Source: Cyanoderma ruficeps (lineage: Eukaryota > Chordata > Aves > Passeriformes > Timaliidae). From it: a stretch of DNA of 64,000 nucleotides. How positions within the stretch are numbered: position 1 is the stretch's first letter; each line of letters begins with the position of its first letter. The stretch is taken from the NCBI GenBank assembly GCA_008694505.1, contig VZDJ01000041.1:5355956-5419955 (forward strand). Direction: 5' to 3'. Below, piece after piece: positions 36,291 to 46,757 of the stretch. Below the pieces are notes generated by a model. It ran no database searches, was not told the origin of the DNA, and saw nothing but the letters and a program-made list of their open reading frames with translations. The position numbers were made by a program, and so were the translations under genes.

Positions 36291-39200
36291 TTGTAGACTC
36301 ATGCTTTAGGTTCAGCAGGCTTACGTCTGCTTTGGATACATTTTTCCAGGAAAACATTGTCTCTACTTATTTCAAACTACATCACAGGGTTTGCACTCAT
36401 TGTGGGCACTCAGCATCTTGACTCTGGTGTTAAAACTGGCAAAGAGGCGGATGAAATTCTCTTTGTCAAAGCTGACGGACGGAAAAAGGTGGAAAGCCAA
36501 CACTGAATGCCAACTCTGATAGGAGGCTGACGCAAAAGAGGCTGAGGAATCATATAAGATTTCTGTCCTGGTTATATCACGGGGAATATTTTTTGTAGAT
36601 GCTCAAACTGACGTACATTGTGTTTTGGCATGTGTTTGTCAGTGCCCTTATTTTATAGCCTTGCTGAAGGCTCATTGACAGATGGCACTCAAGAGAGTGC
36701 TTTTTATAGGTGTCAGTGTCCGACACAGATACAGTTTCTGAAAGGAAAAGGTGCTTGGGGTTGTAGGGATCTGATGCACTGCCAAAGCATTTTGTAAAAG
36801 GTGCTTTAATGATACTTTATAGTCTTCAAAAAGGGGAGGTATGTGGGAGATGAATGAGGAACATCAGCTCTCATAGATTTAGAGTCAGCACTGACTCTCG
36901 TAAGTGAACAGTAGTTATAAAACGGAAAAACAAGAAACAGGAATTTATTTGGTGTATACCCTGGTGTCCAGGAGAGGCAGGACTTGAGCAGTGCTTGTCT
37001 AACCTGATGTTCTGGAGAATGATTTCTTATCACAGCTTGACCAATTTCCTAGCTGGAGACTGACTGTGTTATAAGTGAACCCAAGTGTAGGCTGTCTATT
37101 ACTCCTTAGCACCATTCTGCTTTGTGGGACAGGGAGCTCAGGGCTGACAGTCACCCCAGTTCAGACTGTGCCCTAACCAATGGGGTGCTTTCCAACAACC
37201 CCCTATGGTAGGCATACCTGGGTACAGGTAACAGGCTCCATCAACAGCTCCAGACTGGAAGAGTAATGACCCAGATCCAGGATTCAGCCAGGGTATCTGT
37301 CTGGCAACAAAATGAGATGAGGCCAGAGACAGGGTTGGAGGCAAGACTGCATTGTGGATATGAAGTCCAGGCAAGAGGTAGGGCTAGAGCCTGGCACTCC
37401 TGTGGCATCTCTGCCTCAGGGACTGATGACTCTGAACTGAGTTGAAATGGAGTCCTAGACCCTGGGCAGGGTGGTGGGAGAGGACCCAAGTGAGTTCCAT
37501 CAACACCAGTAAGGAATCTTGGTGCACCTAGGACCCTCACAAAAAAAAGGTGTGATTTAGCTGCAGCTTCCCTCACTTGCAGTGGCTGTCCAGGTTTACC
37601 AGAAGGAGGAAATAAGAGTGGTTTCAGCTGCAGGAAATTCAAGGAGTACTTTGTCTCTACTTAAGACTTTGCAGTTGGGTAGATAAAAGTGAAAAATGCA
37701 TTCCTTATTCTCCCATCTTTAAATGCTTTCTTCAGGAGAAGTATCTGGATCTCAGTGTGGCTGCTCTTTCTAGCTGTAGGGCTGAAGGATTTGCAGACTC
37801 TGACTCCTTCCCACATTTCTGGGAGTCAGGATATGTTAGTTCAACCATCTCCACTTCTGAGTCTTCTGGCTGGCTTGTGTTCCCAGTAGCAGAGATTCAG
37901 GTTTCCATTTGAGGTATGTGGGGACAAGACAGTAGACAGGCTGAAAACAAGCATAGTCAAGGGATTTATTGAGCACAGTCACTTCACTCTTTACATGTAC
38001 TAGGGAGCTGTACATATCTCTGAAAGAACACAGGTCCATGAAGTACCTTTTGTGGAAGTCTGAGGCAGAGACAAATATAGAGTCCATTTATTCTTGGAAG
38101 TGTTCAGCTGTGGAATGATGCTTTCTGTTCTGGAAGATATAAATCTACTTTACCACATGCTTTACAACTTGTGCAGAAAAAGAAGCAAGCCTGAAGAGCC
38201 AATCTCTGTGAAGGCATCTCTGTGTAAGATCTGGTATGCATTGAATGAGGTACAGAGTATTTGCAAACCAGTGGGATGTATTCCTGTGATATACATACTG
38301 AAAGTTCCTGAAAACTATATTGTAAAGCTAATATATTGTAGTTCAGGGGAAATTAAGATAGGGTGATGCAAACAACTGCATGGTTTCCTCGTTCTTTTCT
38401 GCAGTCTCAGATACTTTTTCTGTGACAGGTTTTCTGCCCCCACTTCACAGGGCTTTAAAGAGGAATAGAAAATGTTTCACAGTACAAGGCCTACTTTATG
38501 AGATTTTTAAATACTAAGAAGCAGATGCACCAAGATGCCAATTATATGAATACCCTGCGTGAGCCATCCGAAACCTTTAGTTTAACTGGACATGCACCCA
38601 TCCTTCCTGTGTGCCCTCCCCAGGGTGTAGGGAGTTTTTTTGCCTGTGTCATGTTTTTTACAGCAGAACTGTGAGATACCTCCTCTGAAGGGGACCACAT
38701 TTTAGAGGCCTTCGATCCCTCTGCCTTGTCTAGACAAGTTTCTTTCTCTTCACTCTGACCTTCTCTACTCCAAAACTCCATCCTTGAGATTCCTGTCCCA
38801 GGCTACCCTCTTCCATTTCTCCTCTCCTCCCATGTATGTGAGAAAATGTTTTCTTATGCCAGGCTATTCCCTGCTAGGCTTCAAACTTCTGTCTCTAAAT
38901 ATGGGGATAGAAAAGCTCCTAAAGAAAAAGCTTACCTTTGTTCTTTAGCAGGAGCAAAATGTGGGCAAATCTGACTTTTCTTTGGATGCATTCTTTCACA
39001 TTGTTGCTCCATTATGACTGATACTGCCTCAAAGCAGATGTCCAGATGGAAAATTTAAGCTATGGGGATGGAGATCTGGCGAAGTATTCAGAACTAAAAA
39101 AAACCACCATTGAATGGGAATTGTCAGACAATACTAATTATAGGTGTGGCAAGCAGCTGTAACAACCAACATGGCAATTTCTGCTGTCTCTCTCTGTTGC

Positions 39201-40162
39201 AGTTTAATGCTCTCACACTCTGTTGCCTATTTTAGAGCAAATGCACACTAGCAATTCACAACTAGGTAATGCTTGTAAACATTTGGAACAGAGATTATTT
39301 TAAAATAGGAAGTAGAGGAAACACTTTTCCATGTGGCTGTGATGCTGTTCCTGACCTCTCTAATGAATGGAATTTAGGAAAAGCAATCATTAGAGGGAGG
39401 AGAGGAAGGAAACCCAGGGGAGAAGGTGGAGCGGGACAGAGTGCCAAAGTTTCAGAGCCAGCAGAATCAGTAAGTGCACAGACAAAAGTAGGACCAAAGA
39501 TTTACAGTAAGCAAGAAGCAGAGTCAGTGTGTGAATAAAAACCTGTATCAGGATAAATATAAACCTGTATCAAACTATGATTTGAGATTAATAAAACCTA
39601 CCGTCAAACATGCTTGGTGGTTATCTCCTGTTCAGAGAAGCTGCTGTCTATCCCTGAAATTATGATAAAGAATCAGCTGTTATTTTTGAATGATAATAAG
39701 TATTTTCCCTCAATAGAGGGCAGGTGGAGGAAGTCTATCCATGAAGAATTGGACTGTCTATCCACGAAGTATTACACTGAAATCTGCAACTCTAATATAA
39801 AAAGAGGAAAACTAATTTACATTTTTGTATCTTTGGATCTATTAGCTCATGAATCCTGCCAAGTACATTTACTCAGCTCATCCTGTCTGCCTCTATTTTC
39901 TGCGTATGAAATCCATGAGAAGGTTCTGCAGGTTTTTTGGTGAGAAGAGGCTTCAGAACTCAAAGATGCTACGTGTAGCAGCTCATAAACCTTAATTATG
40001 CAAGTTTTAGGATGTGGCAACAGGTAGTAATTTAATATAAGTTCATTGGGTTTAGTATAGTCCTGTACTCAGAGCAATATTATCAGACTGACCAGCATGA
40101 ACAATAAAGACAGATATAGTTTTGTGTCAATTATCATTAACAATTGTTTATTCACTTTAATG
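36291..40162. other. Non-coding stretch with an unclassified GC-richer block
   Basis: A block at about 37130-37600 is richer in G and C than its surroundings and has few stops on the minus strand, giving a 133-codon frame. Words such as GGCAAGAGGTAGGGC and AGACAGGGTTGG give it the look of a decayed repeat, but I cannot name it. A 12-base direct repeat (AAACCTGTATCA) occurs at 39539 and 39561. Six CpG lie close together near 36440-36620. No gene is recognised. Confidence 0.45.
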
Positions 40163-40296
40163 TCACAGAATATTCTGACTTGAAAGGGATGCACAGGGAT
40201 CCTCAAGTGCAGCTCTTAAGTGAATGGCCCATACAGGGATTGAACCCCCAGCCATGGCATTATTAGCACTATGCTCTAACCAGCTGACCTAATCCC
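40163..40296 (-). mobile_element. tRNA-Ile-derived, CR1-tailed SINE (TguSINE1-like)
   Basis: On the minus strand the element opens with a tRNA-Ile-like head at about 40226-40296. The A box reads TAGGTCAGCTGG (40280-40291), the anticodon loop CTAATAA has anticodon AAT (40262-40264), and the B box reads GGTTCAATCCC (40236-40246). A short CR1-like tail follows, ending CAGAATATTCTGTGA at 40163. CR1 machinery would recognise that tail, so the element was probably copied by CR1. SINEs of this build are known from zebra finch and related passerines, and this is the main reason for suggesting a passerine host. The head retains both Pol III promoter boxes with few changes. No clear target-site duplication is seen. 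Confidence 0.88.
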
Positions 40297-40459
40297 AATC
40301 CATTTCCAGATGTAGTGCAAATAGATTGCATTGCATCTGGATGGAGTAGGCAGCATGACAAAAATTTGTGTGGATGTGCTGTGTGACAGTCACTCCTAAA
40401 AGAGTTTCACAGTTCATCACAGTAGTAAGGTAAAGTGGCAGTGTGGTTAGGAGTGGTTT
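40297..40459. other. Short non-coding spacer
   Basis: Nothing recognised between the SINE and the homopurine tract. Confidence 0.5.
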
Positions 40460-40521
40460 GGGGAGAGGAGAACAGAGGAGAGAGGAAAGGGAAGGGGAGG
40501 GGAAGGGAAAAGGGAAAGAGA
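40460..40521 (+). repeat. Homopurine tract (GGGAA/GAGA-rich)
   Basis: Sixty-two bases are only A and G except one C at 40473. GGGAA and GGGGA units are partly tandem with mirror symmetry. Such tracts can form triplex DNA and are unstable in length. A minus-strand frame here is low-complexity and not a gene. Confidence 0.9.
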
Positions 40522-42190
40522 GTGATATATTGTAATGATAGTTACATTCCTTTCTGAAGCTACACTGAATTTTGTAGTTAATGTTTTTCTTGGCAGAAAA
40601 TCACCAAGTTTCTCTTGAATATAAACCCTATAAAAGTTGTTTAAAAAATGTTCATATTCAGAGCAGAACAAGAAAAGAAGTTAGGGAGGACTATGTGGGA
40701 AGGGAATCCACCCAGGTTAAGGCACACTGGTGGCCTTTGGGAGTCTTTAGCGGCCTCAAAAATGATGGAGTTATGCTTATAATTAGAGAAAACACACAAT
40801 TTAGAGCAGAAGTTCCTATCTCTTCATTAGAAAAGGAAAAATTTAATCTTAGTGAAGAGCTATGCATTATAACACTGTTTTTGAAGTATGTCAAACAGGA
40901 ATGTCTTCCAAATCTGAAAAGGTTCTGAACAATGGAAATCTTGGAAAGGGACAATACACAATTGTCTTGGCTGCAGTGTTACAAGAGCCTTTTGCTGGTT
41001 GTGGTGTAATTCTTGCTCTGACATTAAACCGTGTTTAATACCCTGCTTGCACATAGCGTTGATTTTCAGTTCCAGGAAAATAATTTAAATCAACTTCTAT
41101 GATTCTGGAAATAAAAATTCTGATATTTAGATTGGCTGAGCAAATGAAGATATTTTAGAAATGGTTTCAATAACTTTCTGTAAGATAACCGTTGACTTTC
41201 AATTGATAAAGCTAGGTAAGTAGTCAGTCATCACTGGAATCAGAGCTATAGAGCTGAAAACTGTTGTTTAATTAACATTATTCCACATCTGGAACTTTTA
41301 TAAGACAGTAAATAGTTTTGATTCTTCCTGAAAAAAGAATGGCTGAATACCTGTAAAATCCATTATGTAATAATAGAAGTGCTGCTAACATTCCATTAGC
41401 AAATTTGAGGAGCTGGCTTTGCAGCCCTTTTTGGATTTTTTTAGGAACTTTTCATCTCAGGCATCTCAGGCATCTCCAACTGTAAATGTTTTGTAAGCTT
41501 TTCCTTCCACAGTTAGTTGTAGTGGCTTCACTGAAATAAATTAATTGCCATTTTGAAGCGAAGGGCCTTCTATTCCTAAAGTATTTGATCTTTGCAGAGC
41601 TTTGGACAGATTGTCTAGTATGTTTAGGGAGTTCTGATCTTTTTTTTTCTCCTACTTCAGGCATATGTAAAGAACTTATATTTCTTCCTTTACAGCTTAC
41701 GATGCGTCAAGACATTTCTCTGAAAGTGAGGCACACAAACTCCCTTTCTGTGGAGTGTGCTCCCGATTTGACAAAGAACAAAGGTTCTTGGTGGCGCACT
41801 TACCAGTTCATCTTTCATGTCTTGAAAGAAGGATAGTATCTTCGGTAGTGATCTAACCAATTTTAAGAATTAGATAGAATGTAATTGACTAAATGCTTAT
41901 GAAAACTTCATTTATGATCATGCAGTTCTAATAATATTTTGCTGTGATAAGTCTCGGTGATTTCCAAAATCAAATGTGTCCGCATGATTCCTCCTAGTGC
42001 AGTCTTGTTGCTGGTGCAGACACTAAAGCTGTTGTCTCAGAGCCATCATCATGCAGTTGCTCAGCCTGATGTTGCAGGTGTTGAAGTCGTGATTTCTGCT
42101 ATCTCATTTCATGTGACTGGATTTGTGAGTCTCTTGATTTTTTTAGTAATTTTGCAATTTAGGAATTATTTAATTGCTAATAAAGATGTC
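40522..42190. other. Non-coding stretch with an exon-like segment near 41.7 kb
   Basis: A short tandem repeat of CATCTCAGG (9 bp, about 2.7 copies) is at 41453-41476. From 41696 an acceptor-like site (TTTCTTCCTTTACAG) is followed by about 155 bases with five CpG, more than the neighbourhood. One frame there carries a C-x2-C-x12-H-x3-H spacing. No gene is established. Confidence 0.4.
41453..41476 (+). repeat. 9-bp tandem repeat, about 2.7 copies
   Basis: CATCTCAGG occurs at 41453-41461 and 41462-41470, followed by the partial copy CATCTC. It is a minisatellite-like slippage product. Confidence 0.9.
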
Positions 42191-42430
42191 AGAATCATAG
42201 AATACTTTGTGTTGGAAGGGACAGATCTAGTTCCAACCCCACTGCCCCATCCAATCTGGCCTAGAACACTTCCAGGGATGAGCATCCACAACTTCTCTGT
42301 GCAACCTGTTCCAGTGCCTCACCACCCTCACTGTTAAGGATTTCTTCTTACTATCCAGTCCAAACATACCCTCTTTCAGTTTAAAGTCATTCCCTCTTGT
42401 CCTATCACTATGTGCCCTCATAAAAAGGTC
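42191..42430 (-). mobile_element. CR1 LINE 3' end
   Basis: The plus strand begins AGAATCATAGAATAC, the reverse complement of the CR1 3' tail, followed by TTGGAAGGGACAGATC. Read on the minus strand, the C-terminal part of ORF2 is still visible: RTRGNDFKLKEGMFGLD and VVRHWNRLHREVV, the latter matching the conserved CR1 His-Trp-Asn-Arg-Leu motif. About 240 bases remain, so the copy is heavily 5'-truncated. The frame breaks after this motif (a shift near the usual Ser-Leu-Glu-Val position), so it is inactive. Confidence 0.93.
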
Positions 42431-45400
42431 ATGTGGACAGAAATTTAGTTATGTTTTTGCCTGCAACTTTGTGGAGTGATTAGTCCTTTAAAGATGTGCA
42501 AAATCATGGCTAAGCACCACTATTAAGGATTAATTTCTTATTTATTTCTTTGTATGGTTTCTTACAAGGTCTAAATGGGAGCACCTGCTGGACCACACTG
42601 TGATGCCCTCCCACTCTGCCTGCCTGCATTCTCTTCCTATAGCAGGATGAAAAATGAAGAGAAAGCAATTTGTGCACTTTTCCTTCCTTGTAAGCTGGAT
42701 GCCAGCAAGTGGCCCTGGGTCTTGACACACCCCAGGTCAAGACAAGACATGTCAGATATGCCTACACCTGAGATTCACAAAACACTGCTGGTTCCCACAG
42801 TATAGACACAGCTTGAAAGAATTCTTTGAGCAGATTGCTGTGGTAGCAAAGGGCCCAGAAGAAGCATAGGTATCTGGATTGAATAGGAGCAATCAAAAGC
42901 TGGGGAAATAAAATTTATTTTACATTGAGTCTATTGTAATATCAGCCACTCCTTCCTTTCTTTTACCTATTTGGATCAAGGTGTCTGGAATAATTTCATG
43001 CCTTTTGTTTCACCACATGAGGAAAAATATGAAAAGAAGAGAAGAATGCTCAGCTTAACTCTTTATCAAGGGTTTAGTTGAAGTCACTAAGATCTGATTC
43101 AGACTCTTTCGAGAAAGTATACTTGAAAGAAAGACCCTGAAATATAAAGGAAGCAATGCGTCTAAATTCTCAGGAAAGGCTGGGTTTATTTATGTCATTT
43201 TACAAGGTTTGTGCAAGTATACAAGTTTGCTGACAAATTTAATGGTTAGGTTTTGCTTAGTTCTTACTTATCAAAACCAAAAATACTTACACATGCTTAC
43301 AGTTGAAGCTGCTGGTGACCCTCACTTTCTGTTTTGTAATGTTGAACATGCAGTTTCAATGTTTTAAATTTTTGCTTAGCAGGATGAGAACTGCACCATA
43401 AGTATTTTAAAAATAGTCTTCATAGCTGAAATGTTAATTACAGTTTCTGTTTGGGAGGTTGAGATTTAAATGCTTCCGAAACAGCTTTACATGGAACAAA
43501 GTAAGAATTAGGACAATGTGAAATATGTCCTGGTGTTGCATCAAAATCAAAATATGGAGATGCTACCAAGCCTAGACTTGTGTCGGGTGTGTTGTGTAGT
43601 ATCCGTGGAATAAGATTGCTTCCTTGCAAGGCAGGAGACAATTGAATAAAACCCACTTTTAGCCATATTAGCTATTTCCTATTTGGAAACACTGGATATT
43701 GTTTTTCATAGATACACTTTATGAAGTACATGTTATGATAATTGCCAAGTGCTGTGGTACTTCTTCTTATTTGGTAAATCTTGTACATGTGGATGAGATA
43801 TTATTTTTCCATGGATATGTTTATATAAATTCCAGCTAGTGCCTCTACCTAGAGAACTATGTCAATGTAATGCAGTGTTATGTAAGTTTTGTTTTGGTTC
43901 TTACATGCTGCACATCACAGGGTTGAATGTCTTCCAGAAGTGCATTAACTGGTGGAATTGTCATCTGCTAGATATGGTTTTCTCTCTCCCATTCATTCTA
44001 AAGAGGGCTTTTTTGCTCTCTTTATTTTTAGCCTCTTTTAAAATAGTTATATTATCTTACGTGGTTCTGCATGCATGTGTGTGGCTCACATTCAGAGCAG
44101 AAGATAGTGAGTTTTGTGCTGGGGATAATTTCAGTGGAAACTCATCCAGAAACCTGAAACTGGTCTGAGAAAGCCCTGTTTTCTGCAGAGCTTTTCTTTG
44201 GAGGTGGATAATCATGCTGCACCTGCACAATGAAGCTACTGTCTGTTCTTCCACATCCTGTCTCTCTCTGCAGGCAACCTTTCAAACAACTGTCTGGGGT
44301 CCCAAGCTTCTGAATCCCTTAGGAACAGGGATGCACAGGAAGTAACCCTGCAGATAAAAAACAGGTCTTAGAGCTGCACCCATTCAGGAGTGGTTTTCAC
44401 AGCAGCTCAATCTTGCCCTTGCACACTTGCACTGTTGATTCTCTGCAGCACGCAGTGGTGAGATGGATGGCAGGACTCATGTTAGAGTGCTGCCAGGAGG
44501 GGCTCACATTGGAAGCAGTATTTCTGTGGGATACCCCTCTTTTCCTTTCTTTCATCTTTTTTCAGGCTGAAGTCTAACACTGGGTCTTCAAATTCAGGTG
44601 CTAAAGCTGAAGCAGTGGCTGATATGTGTCACACAAGTATTAGAGTAGCTCAAGCCCTTTTAACCAAGCATTGCTGTTGTGTAGTTTTTTAATCTTTGGG
44701 ATTTTTCCCCAGTTGGATATTGCTTTTGAACTGAAATAATCTGTGTTTCCCTTAGGAGCTGAACTGTCTAGAAAACATGTTGATCAAATTCCAACATAGT
44801 TTTTCCAAGAGTGTTTCTTTTGTCTTTTGCTAGCTGCTTCCTGATACTGTTTATCCAAAACCCCACCTGCTGTCAAAAGGGCAGTGCTGGCCGTGTGAAA
44901 CACCATCACAGCCATGAAGCAGCTGTATCTACTAGGCTTCATTTCTGCAATGAATTACCAAGTGTATGTAATTTAAAACACTCTCTTCTTCTCAGCCTTC
45001 CACTGATCTCATTTCATCTGCAAGCAGTGATGGAATTAGGTTGCCAAGAACTTGTGAGGTTTGCTTTCTCTACACCAAATTTAGCATAATGTATGTATGG
45101 CTTGCACAAAAAGAAGGATAGTTTTTCTGTTTACCTGCTATATCATATAACTCTGGAATTCATCCTCTTCATGAATAGCAAAATTAACTACTGATTTTTT
45201 GTTTATTTGGGGAAGAAGGGGGGGGAAAAGAGAAATGAAGATTAAGCTTGGGAGGGATGCAATAGGATGATACAATTCTCTAATAAATATTTTGAAATTC
45301 TAAGACAGTCTGAACTTGGAACTGACAAGCAAGAAAACACATGATTTACCTATGTCCAGAAAGCTGTATCAAAGGGAAACTGAGAATATAGTTTTGCATT

Positions 45401-46728
45401 ATAATACTCTGTGCTCTATTTGCATCAAGCAATAAGAGAAGAAAAGAGAAACTGAATTGTTTGAAACTACAAGTAGAGAGCATAACCATTCGTGAAGTAA
45501 ATTTTTTGTGGGGTTTTTTTGCGTCTTTTTTGTTCAGGAGGTCCTCAAGTACTGTGGAAAAATAGAAGAGTCTCAATAATGGATTTGAACATAAGCTGCC
45601 AACAAGCTGGATGAATGGTTTGCCTGTCACATTCACTGAATGTCCTGAAGTATCCCTGACAAAGTTTTAATGTTCTGCTAGTGCAGACTAATTTTATTTC
45701 AAATTTTTTTAGTCATCAGAAAAATTTTAGCCTCAAAACTGTATCCACAACTGAAAAGATCTGTGAGGACTAATGTAATGATTTGTTCCAAACAGCCTAC
45801 ATAGCTCTTTCTTTCTCCTTTTGGGCCTGAACACATTTAAGCTGTAGAAAGCCTTGAAGCAGTCATTGCACTTGTATTTGAGCAATGGATTGCATGAACT
45901 GCTCACCATCTGTGATATGTGTTCAGTTCAGGCAGCCCAGTCACTGTAAGGCAACAGTTTGGCCCTTCACAAGATCCTGACACCAGCTTAAAAATCATGA
46001 CACTCTGAAATTTAGGGGACAGATTTTTTAAGTTGCATTTTTAAGGTCAAGTTGTTACTGTTTTCTGATCAAATGCACTCATCTTTATCAACACATTTTT
46101 CTACTTCCATCCATGTGTCTGCTTTCCTTTATCTCCCGCCAATCAAATTTTCAAAACTGCTTTTTGCAGCACTCTGTTAGAACAGGGTGTTGGGACTTGT
46201 GACATTTCTGAACAACTTGTAACTGAGAAGTTAAGCATTGTATTCAGTGAGTCTGTTTCAAGAAGGTTTTCATGTTATTTCAACAGCTCCAACACTTGTT
46301 TACCTGGATTCCCTCCAAAAAACACATTTTTTTTTTTGTTGTTGTTCTGGGGTTACCACTAGATATCACATCTGGTGTCAAAGTCTGTGACACTTGCGTA
46401 GGTCTGAGAAAATTTCTGAACCTCACTTAAATAACATTTAACAAAAATATACATTGCATACTTGGCACTGGAGAGATGCCACAGTTAGATGACAGAGCCA
46501 ACCTATGAAAAGGGACTCATGATGCATTCCCAAAGGACACATCTTGTTAAAAAAAATGCAAGGAAAACAAGAACATATCAAGAATAGTCTCTGTATTTCA
46601 AAGAGAAGAAGGCATGCCAAGAAAAGCATTGAAATCTTGCTGGTCTTGAAAGAAAATTCAGAAGCATTTTAAAAGCTTTCTACTTCAGTTTGGTGCCAGT
46701 GTGGGTTTTCAGGCTTACAGGGCTGACT
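42431..46728. other. Non-coding stretch
   Basis: No gene or transposable element recognised. Two minus-strand segments are exon-like. One starts near 43.63 kb after TCTCCTGCCTTGCAAG and runs to a TAA near 43438. The other starts near 45.56 kb after TTCTATTTTTCCACAG and ends near 45.35 kb at CATAG/GTAAAT. Neither translation is recognised. A G8 run lies near 45220. Confidence 0.45.
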
Positions 46729-46757
46729 TTTTTTTTTTTTAATTTTTTTTAAAAATC
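46729..46757 (+). repeat. T-rich low-complexity tract
   Basis: A T12 run followed by AA, a T8 run and AAAAA. Simple sequence only. No retrotransposed gene body is seen next to it. Confidence 0.9.

Noticed and set aside
40226..40296. A functional tRNA-Ile(AAT) gene
   Set aside because: The head resembles tRNA-Ile, but it runs directly into a CR1-like tail, and the acceptor-stem start is altered. A SINE explains all of it.
41094..41110. CR1 tail-like TTCTATGATTCTGG
   Set aside because: No CR1 3' body lies upstream. The short word alone is not enough.
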